A stretch of 39,250 bases of DNA from Plasmodium malariae. Lineage: Eukaryota > Apicomplexa > Aconoidasida > Haemosporida > Plasmodiidae. Positions 1 through 11,103 of this stretch are shown piece after piece. A program made the translations under genes and the position numbers. Location: NCBI RefSeq assembly GCF_900090045.1, contig NW_021638303.1:1-39250 (forward strand). Direction: 5' to 3'. The notes beneath the pieces were generated by a model that saw only the letters and a list, made by a program, of their open reading frames with translations, did no database searches and had not been told where the DNA came from. Every line of letters starts with the position of its first letter. Positions within the stretch are counted from its first letter, which is position 1.

Positions 1-161
1 CGTAAGATTTATTTTTTTTTATAATATTTATATATATCATAATATTTCGTTAATTTGTTGTTATATCAATGAAATATCTATTTTTATTCATTAAAATAAA
101 AATTTACGAATATATATTATTATTAGTAGTAGTATTTTTTATTTTATTTTTTTATTTTTAG

Positions 162-1135
162 AATAATTCCGTGGAATTATATCTTCAGTATAAAATGGAA
201 TATGAGGGGATTAGTTAAAATGTTAAAAGTGATAGTATAAGTCCTGGACAAATTTTTTCTAATACTAAATATAATTCTTTAGATATTTCTAATACTAATT
301 TTATTGCATTATGTCAACAGATTGGTAGATATTTTATTGAAATTAAGGATAAAATTATTCCGATAATCTCAAATGTCGTAAATACTTGAATTACCTGATA
401 AATTCAGAAAAAAAAAAAAAAAAAGAAGAATAGTTACATTTGGTTTAACCCCTTTAGAGATGTTTCGTCTAAATTAGATAATATATGCATATAAAAATAA
501 AAGAAATTGATACTGAACCTTTAACAAATCTTGAATAAATATACGGTTATTATTAAGATTTTAGCAAATTTAATGATAAAAAACAGGATTCTGGTGATAT
601 AATTTGTGGTAATATTAAGAAATGTTATAACCTTTACAAGAATAATTGTAAAAAACATCAAAAATGTAGTTAAAATGCTTTTTGCGTGGATTTAATCAAT
701 TGTAAAAAAAGTATTTGATAATAAAATTCACAAGGTAGCTCCTTGTACTGGTTTATCACATATTTATCACCTATGCAAGTAAAATATATATTTTCTGTCA
801 GTTTATCCAGACGGTCGAATTGCTAGCAACATTCTCTTTATTTTTTTTTTATATAAAGTTAAAAAAAAATTATAGTTAATAACGTGAATATTCTAATACA
901 ATGAATATGCCCATTTTCACAAAAATTTACAAGCACAAAACATTAATATATTTAGGTATATATACATGTTTTGTTTCATATAGTTTACTTTATTGAAATC
1001 ATGCTTATATAATAGCTTAGTTATGAAAAAAATAGTTGAACTTAAAGAAAAAAGAGAATCCTTACAAAAATATATTAAGTATTAGATAGAAAATTTAAAG
1101 GAAGTTCTCATAGTATAGGATATCAACCACAATGA
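162..1135 (+). pseudogene. PIR family pseudogene, copy A
   Basis: This is a decayed PIR gene (Plasmodium interspersed repeat, variant surface or exported proteins). Exon 2 begins after a TTTTTAG acceptor at 162 and reads NNSVELYLQYKMEYEGI before a TAA. Reading continues through several frames: QQIGRYFIEIKDK, then after a shift CRKYLNYLINSE, then FNPFRDVSSKLDN, then CGNIKKCYNLYKNNC. The membrane-span remnant ends near 875. Exon 3 starts after TAG at 984 and, after one more shift, ends in the PIR-like GYQPQ at 1135. At least five stops or frameshifts are visible, one in an A run near 409-424. I could not define a convincing exon 1. It is homologous over its whole length to 6526-7505. Family assignment rests on the cysteine-spaced PIR layout and the tail; it is clearly non-functional. 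Confidence 0.72.
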
Positions 1136-3180
1136 GATCCTTGATATGAAAACTACAGTTTATATTATTTGCAATACAAAATCTAATACTCGGTGGTGCA
1201 AAAGTTACATATATGAGGATATTTCTTAATAAATAGATAAAAAAAATTAGAAATGTATACAAGCGCATAAAAAAAAAAAAATAACACAGCAATTATTCAA
1301 ACAAAGGGTTAACATAAATACAGTACTACTGTTTGAGTCAGTAGAAAAAGGTCCACTTATATATGAATTTTTCATTAGAATAAAAACCACATAATTTTAG
1401 TGTATAAATATATAGCACAAGATTGTGAAATGAATAATGATATTATTACACATTAATATATAGAAGCGTTTATTAAGTAGTATTAATGTGAAAAGAAAAG
1501 AATCAAAAGTTTTAAAAAAAACACCAGTAATATTATTGTGCAAATAAAAAAATAAAATTCATAAAATAAAAACATTATTCAAAATTTAAAAGAATATATA
1601 TATATTATTTATATCTTTAAAGTTTCATTATCATTTATCTATTTGCCGATAAACAGAATTAAAAATTTAAAATATGTAAAAATTATAGTATTGTTGTTTT
1701 TGTATGGTATTTATTCTATGTAACATTGTAAAAATGTTATTTATATATGCACTTAAGAGATATTTATTCTACTCAATCTCTAATTTATATAGGAAAACTC
1801 TTAATATTTAGTTTATAATTCATATATATGTTCTTCCTAAGCATTATACTTAATTTTCCTTTTCTCCTCTAATATATTTTATGCATATAACATCCAAAGT
1901 AATAAGTAAATCTATATATGATAAATAAAAAACATATATAAATTTATTATACAATTATAAAAATTACACTAAGGTAAATTATAAAAGTAACAAATCGCAT
2001 ATATATTACTATAATTCATTTTTATTTACTTTATAGTAAGGAAAAAATACGACAATTGCTTCCTTAAATGTAATATCATGTATCATTATAGTACCTTAAG
2101 AATAAATAAAATTGAACAGAAATCTACTTTTGTTCATGTTTCTAATAGAATTCCACTATTATGATCTCCGAGGAACACATTATTATACATATTATATTTT
2201 AAAAATTCAGTCTCTTTTTTTATTACATGTAAAAATTTCAGATTCTGTTCTAATAATCATATTAGTAATTTCAGAACGAGTATTAATTTTAATGATTTTG
2301 CATAGTCATGTATTATCTTAAGTTTTTCCATAAATCTGCAATTTTATTATTAATTTAAATATGGAATTTATCAGATTATGTGTAATGTTAAATTCAAAAT
2401 AATTAAACAAACAATATTTATCGTTGAAATTATTTCACGTTATAGAAACATTAAAGTTTTCATATTAAAAAAAAACATAGTAATATTTTTACAATAAGGA
2501 GATACTCAATTTTATTTTTCATAAAATTTTTTTTATAGTAATTATAAATTTAATGAGGAAAAGAGATCTCAGCATATTGTTGAAGTTTGTTACAATACAG
2601 AAACACTATTTTGTTTATTATACTTTTTTAAACGTTGTTTTTATTTTTACTATGTAATATATATTTAAACATTTTGTGCTTCAAAATGTTCATGATAAAA
2701 AAAAATAAAAATATTAATATAACATTTCTTTCCTAATCAATATATATAATATCATTTGGAAATATTTTTAACACAACATATATAAACTAGTTAGTTAATC
2801 AACAAATTCAACATATTATTAATAATTTATTTTTTATAGAAGAGTAATTTCAGAAAAAAAAAAGATGCTTTATTTTATATATTTAAATTATAATATATAA
2901 ACTAAAAACTTTTATTACAGATTAAAAAAGTATTTTAAAAATTCATATTTCATTCCTATTACCTTTTTTTTTATGTATATAAATAAAAAAATATATATCT
3001 CAATTTTGTAAATGTCTAAAGTTTATTTATTTTTTTTTTTTTTAACATAACTAGTTGTATATTTGATAATATATATAAATTAATAAATTAAAATTGTTAT
3101 AGTAGCAAAATTAAAATATTAACCATACATCCTAATCTCAGAACCCTATATAAAAACCAAATTATTTTATTATATATTTA
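162..3180. repeat. segmental duplication, copy A
   Basis: This block is a diverged copy of about 6526-9600, in the same orientation with an offset of about 6.35-6.42 kb. Matches appear in order along both: the PIR exon 2 acceptor (162 and 6526), PIR exon 3 (984 and 7332), TATCAACCACAAT (1121 and 7481), a run ending in TTTTTATTTACTT near 2030 and 8420, TCAGCATAT near 2570 and 8970, and AAATTAAAATATTAACCATAC near 3107 and 9526. From 1136 to about 3825 I see no gene; the only open frame (2112-2321) is A+T-rich, lies in the duplicated flank and has no family resemblance. Exact ends cannot be set by eye. Confidence 0.6.
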
Positions 3181-3825
3181 CAATTTTATATTTTTACCAT
3201 GAAAAAGGTATAAGGTATATTAAAATGTATCTTAAGTAAATATATTTTTGGTAATGTATTTTCAAAAAAAACTAATTTTGTAAAATACATATAAAGTCCA
3301 ATTTTATGTTTATAAAAAACATATATATATACAGAATAAAATAAACTTGCTTCATTATAAACCAAAAGACATTTTTCTAATTAGGCAATCAAATAATCAT
3401 TTTAATCTACAAAATGATAAAAAAATATAAAGCAGTATTTTCTTTGTAACTTAAATATAAATTAACATGGTAAATTACTGAAATTATATAAGTTGTCGTA
3501 TTATATATTAATTAATACCTACAAATATGTATTTTAAATAAAATCAGATGAAATTCACAAATATATATACCAGGGAATAATTTTTAGTTATGAGGGAACA
3601 CTAGTTCATAATACAAATTGAAAAACATTAAAACATTTAAATTTATAATAAGACTAAAAACAATATACATTACAGCTGTATATAAAACTTACTACGTATA
3701 CGTTGTTCAACATGTAAAAATTATGCTATTGTGGGTATATTTATTAAGTCTATTACTGAGAAAATATATATTTCTTTTCATGGCGAAAATTTTTTATAAA
3801 AGAAACATAATTACTCTTATTCATT

Positions 3826-4770
3826 TTACCTTTTACGGTACTTAATTTTTTCATATTTTTTAACTTTTTTGTGGTAATAAACGATTCTTGATATAATTAT
3901 GATACAATATATAATGAAGGGTATGACGTAAAATAGATTGAAAAGAAGTGGTACGGTATAATAACACTTACCATATGGATGCTTATACTCTAATAACGAT
4001 TTTAAGAATGATCCTTAAATAATTGTTATATTTTTGGACCAACCACTTGAAAAGCTCTTCAATATATCAACTAACCCCCATACAAGGCCATAACTACCAC
4101 AGTAATCTAATACAAATGACAACGATAAAATATGAAAAATATTAAAGTTGGAGCAAGTTCCGATGCCAGTTTTTTACGTATAATTTTTTTGTAAATCTTA
4201 TTACTAATTGTTCTGTTATTTTTAAGAAAATCTTCATAATCAAGTTCTTTGAATATTTTTTTTTCTAAACGAGAATATTTTTTGTTTCAAATATATAACA
4301 TTTATTTTTATTAGCATGTTTATTCCTTCTAACATTATTCAGTGAACTTCCATTTGGTTGCATCGATGTTCTTGTGGCCGCTTTTTTATTATTAGATATA
4401 TATATTTGTTCGTTTAATTCATTATTTGGTATCTCATTTTTTAACTCTACAATGCATAAATTCTTATCGCATTTACGTTTTGCCAGCAATCGAAAAGTCC
4501 CATTTAATTTACTGTCTAGTTTGTAGTTATCATCCAAGTATTTGATAAAGATATTCTATAAACGTAAAGTAAATATTTATCATACATAAGATTAAATAAT
4601 CTCATGATACAAAATAGCATTGATATAAAGTAAACTCAAAAAATATGAATAAAAAATAAAAACTTCTAATAACATTTTTATACCACATCTTTGTAAAAAT
4701 AGCATATCAAAGATAAAAGTACAAAAGTAGAAATTTCAATCAAAAAAAATAGCTTCATTTTTTGTTTCAT
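3826..4770 (-). pseudogene. fam-l/fam-m-like exported protein, frameshifted
   Basis: Exon 1 is 4684-4770 (29 codons, MKQKMKLFFLIEISTFVLL and on), with a GTATAA donor; exon 2 starts at 4555 after TTTATAG. Exon 2 reads NIFIKYLDDNYKLDSK, has a PEXEL-like RLLAK, then IFETK and stops. The expected family continuation (YSRLEKKIFKELDYEDFLK, then NNRTISNK) is present in the next frame. The cause is one missing A in the six-base run at 4278-4283. Two further shifts follow, one before the first membrane span remnant LSFVLDYCGSYG (about 4110) and one after NITII (about 4020). The C-terminal signature YYHKKVKKYEKIKYRKR ends in TAA at 3826-3828. It is the same subtype as the intact gene at 24239-25215. 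Function in the intact family is unknown; members are predicted exported two-membrane-span proteins. Confidence 0.85.
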
Positions 4771-6452
4771 AATATATATATTTAATATTTCAATATATCA
4801 AGGTAATAGATAACAATAATATAATATACATTTCATAAAAAAGGATATTATAATTATTTATTTAGTTCGTTATTATTATTATTATTATTATTTTTTCGTA
4901 AAAGGTGAATAGTATATATGTATTCTGTTATTTTTTACAAAAGACGCAAAGAAAATTAACATTAAAAATATATTATAATGTTTTTATTTTAATCCTGGCT
5001 TTAAAAAGGTAATTTGAATTAGAATAATATCATTCGAATTCAATAACAAATATTCAAAATATATAAATTATCTATTTAATACATTAAGTTAAGTAATTAT
5101 TTAGTAATTATTTTAAATATAAATAAAGAATATAATATTTGATTTCTTAATATATTGAATATATACCTAATATAGAGAATATAGAGAATACTTTGCGCTA
5201 TATTTTTTTAAAAATATTACTGTTTTAATTGATATACATATATTATAAATTTTAACATTAAAATTATATTTTTGGAATAATTTTTTATATAAAAAATATT
5301 AAATTCTAATGTCGCTGTTTTTACCATTGTATCTGTATAATTACATTAAGAATACATAAACATTACTATATTGTTTACCAATTTATTTTGTAATAAATAT
5401 TTAAATAATTCTCATATAATATTATTAAATAAACTATTATTCAGTTGCAATAATAATATAATAAATGTATATTTTTCTCTATTTATAAAATTCCTTAATA
5501 CTCAAATTAGTTATCCCACACATAACTAACCACTACAAATTAAACTTGAATTATAAGTTCTTGCATATATATTAATAATAACCTGAATCTAAAGGACAAG
5601 TGTCACATATGTGTGAATGTCATATATAGAAAAGAATATTATTTCATAAAATATTATATCTTTTAAAATTAATTAATATAAAATAAAAATAATTAAAAAA
5701 ACATTAAAATATTTATTTACAAGATTTCCAATTTTATATATGCATAAATTAAATATATTGATATTAAGATATCTCTCTCCAGATATATCTTTTAAAAAAT
5801 TTGAATAACTTATGTTTTTTCATTTTATAAGTTACATGTTTTCAAAAATATTTACCATGTTATTAATAAATCAATTATTTATCTAAAGTGAGGTTTCAGT
5901 ATAAGCTTAAAGTAAAGCAGCTTTAACAAAATTTGCGTTTAATAATGTTAAAATTCCATAAATAAATTTCATGCAAAACCATATAATTTATCTTTATTGA
6001 CAAAATAAATATTAACATTTAAATTATAATATGTTAGATGTCCAAACATTGATAAAAACACTATAATCATTTTATGATCTATCTATACGTATAACACTCA
6101 TATTCTTTAAAATTTATATTATTTTAAAGAACATTAAATTTTGTAAAAATTCCAAGACATTAATAGAATATATTTATAATTATTCACGTATTAATATTTC
6201 TACTGTTCATTAGATTAACGCACGAGTAAAAAAAAAATAATAGGAAAAATTTATAAATAAGCATATATATAATAATGTTATGCAGGTAATGTATTTATTC
6301 ATATAATTTATTTACATTTTATTTAGAAATTAATTAACTTTCATTATAAATATATTATTAATTTTTAATGAAGTAGTTATTAATTTATACATAATAAAAT
6401 AAGTAACTGCTGTATTATGTATGTTAATATAAAACTAATTTTATTTTAAAAA
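4771..6452. other. A+T-rich intergenic, no gene seen
   Basis: This stretch holds the 5' flank of the - strand gene ending at 4770 and then featureless A+T-rich DNA up to the first candidate exon of the next PIR pseudogene. An (ATT)n run sits at 4871-4893. No open frame over 60 codons with family resemblance was found on either strand. Confidence 0.6.
4785..4800 (-). promoter_or_regulatory. conserved 5' flank motif, gene 3826-4770
   Basis: The + strand text ATATTTCAATATATCA is a 16-base variant of the motif found at the same distance upstream of three other exported genes. It ends 14 nt before the ATG on the coding strand. Similarity continues further upstream (AAGGTAATAG here, AAGGTAAAAA at 25249). 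It may be 5' UTR or core promoter sequence, or simply shared ancestry; no function is shown. Confidence 0.45.
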
Positions 6453-7505
6453 ATGAATTCTGTTAGTAGAGTCAAAAACATACAAGTATATTATAAACTT
6501 AATATCATTTTTTTTTTATATTTAGTAAAATTCTGTGACATTATATCTTAAACATAAAAAGGAAATAGTAGATGCTATTTCAGATGTTCAAAATGACACG
6601 GGTAAAAGTACTAAAAATCCAGGACAGAAATGTGGCAGTAGTTGAAATAACGAATTTATAATATCAAGTCTAGATACTGTTGGATATTTAATGTACTAAA
6701 TGAACAATATAAATCTTATAGCATCAAAAATTATAAAGATTTGAATTACCTGATAATCGCTTAAAAAAAATATAGTAAGAATGCCACTTAATTTTCAGAT
6801 ATAAAATAAATTTCCGTCCCAATTAAATAATATATTCGTGCAAGAGTTTAAAAATATTGATACAGAAATTTTAAAAAACTCTAAGTACTATACAGTTATG
6901 ATAATGCTTCTAACAATTTTAATGGGCAATATTTTGATTCTAATGATAACTATTGTATACATATTAAAAATTCCTTTGACTTTTTTTTTCAACATTACGA
7001 TCAATTCCAAAAAAAAGTTAAAAACTTTTTTTGTAAAGAATTAAACAATTTTAAAGAAATATATAATAATATAATGTGTAATGTAACTTCTTGTCCTGGT
7101 GTACCACAAATTTACCACCTACTAAAATAGATTATGTATTTGTTGCTAGCTTTACAATATCTTCATTATTACTAACAACTTTCACCTTAAATTTTTTATA
7201 TAAGATTAATAAATATTATAATTAATAATGTGAATAACGTATCACAATTCTTATAATTCATTATCACACAAAGTATTAAAAAAATAAAATAATACTTTTA
7301 ATTACATATATATATCTTTTTTTTCATATAGTTTACTCCAATGAAATCAAATCTACGTAATCGTTTACAAAAGGAAAAACTTTTTAAACTTAAAGAAGTT
7401 GAAAAAGAAGCAATAGAATCACCACAAAACACACATTATGAAGCAAATATAAATTATGAACGAAGTTTTCATAATATAGACTATCAACCACAATTCTACA
7501 CTTGA
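6453..7505 (+). pseudogene. PIR family pseudogene, copy B
   Basis: A possible exon 1 (6453-6485, MNSVSRVKNIQ, donor GTATAT) is followed by exon 2 from 6526 after ATATTTAG. The first codon of exon 2 is TAA, then NSVTLYLKHKKEIVDAI and further stops. The best-preserved stretch, 6885-7127, keeps PIR residues: CIHIKNSFDFFFQHYDQF, then CKELNNFKEIYNNIMC, then TSCPGVPQIYHLLK. A membrane span follows in another frame from 7130 (FVASFTISSLLLTTFTLNFL). The GT donor expected after LYK is absent (AAGATTAAT). Exon 3, 7332-7505, is open: FTPMKSNLRNRLQKEK to YQPQFYT, a typical short PIR cytoplasmic tail. Broken by several stops and shifts, and paralogous to 162-1135. Confidence 0.78.
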
Positions 7506-9600
7506 TACAAAAGTAGAGTTTATATTATTTTCATTAGAAAGTCGAACATTTATTCGTGTATATGTTACATATAAGAGGAAATTCATTAATACATAAGACA
7601 AAATAAAAATAAATAAATGAATACATTTGTGTAAAAATTACAAAAATAATGATGTAAATATATTTTAAAAAAAAGCAAGACATAAATTCAACCCTATGGT
7701 AAAACTCATAAGCAGAAAAATTAACATTTGTATGAAATTTTTTTAAGAATGGAAAACAAATATTTTTAAAACATAAATATACAACGCAAGATTAATAAGA
7801 ATATGCTGATTCTCATGTACAATTATATGAAGTAATGTTTATTACATAAGTATTAAAAAGGGGGAGAAAACAAAACAAAACAAAACAAAAGAATCAAATA
7901 TAACAATAATAGTTTTATTACATAATAAAAAAACAATAACCTAAGATAAAAACATTAATCAAAAAGAAAAATAATAGATATTATTCAATTATAACTAACA
8001 TTATTTTAAGCTTCTATCATTATTTATTTTCTTACAATTAAGTTGAATTAAAAATTCAACCCAGAATACAACAATATTAATATTGCAATCTTGATTTTGT
8101 AGATGTTCTATGTGACAATGTATTAAGAATCCTTATGCAATATGATAGGATAGGTTAATTTTAGTACTTCTCAAATATAAATGAAAAGATTCATATCCAT
8201 TAATTAATAATTGATAAATATATTCCTCTCAAGCACAATTCTTAATTCTTTTTCTTTTTTAATACCATTTTATATATTTAACATCCAAGTAAATTAAACA
8301 AATAGATACATGATAAATAAGAAATATATATAAATTTACCTTAAAATTATCTATTTTTCTATAAATCATATTATAGTAACAAAATACATTATTCATGTTC
8401 CTATATATTATTTTTATTTACTTCATACAAAAAGAAAAATAAGATAAATATTCCAATAAAAGTCATAGAAAGTAACACGAAATTATGGAAAGAATCAAGA
8501 AAATTGAAATATAATTCTATATTACTTAAGGTTCCTCATACAATTCTACTTTATAGTCTCCATAGTACTTATTATATACATATTACTAAACGTATGATAT
8601 GTTATAAATGGAACGCTCTTTCACCATTATGTGTATTTTTTAGGTATTGTTCTAATTTGTACATTAAAATTTTCAGAATACTCACTCGTTTTTATTATTT
8701 CACATAACAATGTATTACCTTGGATTGTATTTTATATCCGAATTTTATTTACTAACATACATATGACATTTTTCTAATTGTAATAAATACCACATCCAAA
8801 AAAATAAAGAAGAAAATATATATTAAAGAAACTATATCACTTCATGGAAATTTTGGAATAATCTTATAAAAAGTATAAACCCAAATAATTTTTTAATAAG
8901 GAAGTAGTTGATTTTATTTTACTTGATCATTTCTTTATAGCAATCATAAATTTAGTAGATAAAAAGTGTTCAGCATATGGTCATACTTTAAATAAATATA
9001 AAAACACTATTTAAATTGTTATATTTTTTTAAACATTGTCTTTAATTTTAATGTAAATATTTATAATAATATATATATATATATTCTAACAGTGTAATAA
9101 TGCTCATAACAAAGAAAATTATAAAAATAATAAAATAACTCTTCTTTATACACTTATTTATGCAGTATAAACTTATGTTATTTTTAAAAAAATTAATATA
9201 TAAAAATTATTTTTTTAATTCTCATCAGAATTCAACATATTTTAATTTATTATTTATAAAAAAATTATATCGATGAAAAAAACCTTGATTTCATTTATAT
9301 TTTAAATGTATATTATTAAAAGAAAAAAAGATTTTTGCAGATTAAAAGATACTTTTAAAATTTAAATAGTTCTATAAACTTTTTTTCTTTTTTTTAGGTA
9401 TATAAATAAAAAAAATATTTCGATTTCTTAGAATCTTGAAGTATATTCTCTTCATTTTAAAAAAGAATTATATATTTAATTATGTACGTAAAATTATCAT
9501 ATAAAGAAAAAAAGTAACCAGGATAAAATTAAAATATTAACCATACTCCATTAGACTATGGATTCTACATAAAAGTATATTACATTATTATATATTTATA
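6526..9600. repeat. segmental duplication, copy B
   Basis: This is the second copy of the block at about 162-3180; the matching landmarks are given there. Beyond the PIR pseudogene, 7506 to about 10222 has no recognisable gene. The open frame at 8504-8707 is the diverged counterpart of the noncoding 2112-2321 frame; the two proteins do not align, so neither looks coding. A short (AAAAC)n run lies at about 7866-7890, absent from copy A. Confidence 0.6.
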
Positions 9601-10222
9601 ACCTAATAATTATAATATTAAAAATAAATAATGTATTTTTTAAAAATATATTTTAATATAAATATATACAATATTATATGTATGATAAATATTATTTCCT
9701 AAAATAAACAATGAATTTGATTTTATTATAAATATATATATTTATACAACAAAGTACATTCAATTCAATTCATAATTCCCTAGAAAAGACATATATAGTT
9801 TTAAATTTAAACGAATAATTACTTTTTTTATTTACACAGGATTTAATAATTTATGTCTTGAAAAAAACGTAAAATAATAATTAGTATTATTTTTTATAGT
9901 AGCAAATGTAATTTGGTACAATACATCAATAGGTTTATACGGATCGGATTTCTATATATTAACTTTAAAAAACATGTTTATATTTTTTTAAAAATAATGT
10001 AAAATATAGAAATATATATATCATAATATGCTATTATAATTAAAAAAGCATTAAAATATAAAGTACAATCATTAAAAAATTCAAATTAATAAAACAATTA
10101 AAGGAATATATTTTTACTTTTGCTGGTCAACAAAGATACTTAAGTGCATTTGGATTTATGTAATCTAAGTAACTTATTGTTATGTGTGCTATTTGTGTAC
10201 ATTATGTATGGTATTACAGATC

Positions 10223-11103
10223 TTATTTATTATATTTAACTACCTTACGTAAAGAAGGATACGCCGTATTATTAATATCATATTTTTTTTCTAAAGCCTT
10301 TAAATATTTTACAACTGTTCTTTGTATAAACAACATTGCTACTGCAACTACAAATGTTAATATATAGAATAACACAACAAATAGACCAATTTCATCAAAT
10401 AAACGTATAATCTTATTAACATCATCCAAGTACCCCAATTTTCCTAAGACTATTAACGTGATACCAACTAGTACATGGAAGCTCCCTAAAATAAAAATCC
10501 CAAGTAATTTTAATTTTGTACCTTCCTTTAAAGATATAAAATCTTTAATCCATGAATTCCTAACTATATTTTTATAATATATTTTGTCATATATTCTTTT
10601 TTTACAATATAAATTTCCTCGAATGTACATAGATGATTCAGTTCTTCTAGGTAGCTTATAGTTTTCTCCACTTTTTAATGAACCTTTATCTGCCAATATA
10701 TTTTTTTGGTCATTTATTTTTTCATTATTATATATATCTTTTTTTATGTACTTTCCATTATTTGGTACCACATCATTTATCCATATAGTACATGGACATT
10801 TCATCTGTTTACGTTTTGCTAGTAAATGATAAGTTATTTGACCTAATTTTCTATTATTGTCATACTTCTTATCTAAATATTTATTAAAGCTACTCTGACA
10901 AAACAAGGAATACATGCATAATTTAAAAAAACAAATAATTTCATACTAACAAAATTATTAATAGAAATAAAATGAGTATAATATTTATAATACATGTATC
11001 CATATTATTATCATACCATGTTATTGTTAAAATGATTTATCCATGTTAAAAGGATAAACAAAAAAATTTTAATAAAAAATTGTAACTTAAATTTTTCTTC
11101 CAT
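10223..11103 (-). CDS. Plasmodium exported protein, two membrane spans
   Basis: Spliced model: exon 1 11017-11103 (29 codons), intron 10895-11016 with GTATGA and TTTTGTCAG, exon 2 10223-10894; 252 aa, phase 0. Exon 1 (MEEKFKLQFFIKIFLFILL, then TWINHFNNNM) is a hydrophobic signal-anchor. Exon 2 starts SSFNKYLDKKYDN. The PEXEL position holds HLLAK at residues 52-56, so the key Arg is replaced by His. A charged linker follows, then DKIYYKN, then two membrane spans at about 159-180 (LKLLGIFILGSFHVLVGITL) and 198-219, and the C-terminal motif NTAYPSLRKV. A paralogue with the same DKIYYKN and NTAYPSxRKV motifs lies at 35451-36221. I do not know its function; export to the red cell is inferred from architecture and weakened by the altered PEXEL. 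The N-terminal half resembles fam-l/fam-m, the C-terminal half does not. Confidence 0.82.

Noticed and set aside
1095..1292. Open frame on the - strand
   Set aside because: It is antisense to exon 3 of PIR pseudogene copy A; the counterpart at 7419-7601 overlaps copy B in the same way. Both arise from the shared sequence.
3618..3845. Open frame of 75 codons on the + strand
   Set aside because: It has no ATG-proximal signal, no family resemblance, and ends inside the 3' end of the pseudogene on the other strand.
6838..7044. Hydrophobic open frame of 68 codons on the + strand
   Set aside because: It partly overlaps PIR pseudogene copy B, but the PIR residues (CKELNNFKEIY and others) are in a different frame, so this frame is a by-product.
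10182..10367. Open frame on the + strand overlapping a gene 3' end
   Set aside because: It is mostly antisense to the C-terminal end of the 10223-11103 gene. The similar frames at 35384-35575 and 35800-36000, antisense to the paralogue, were rejected for the same reason.
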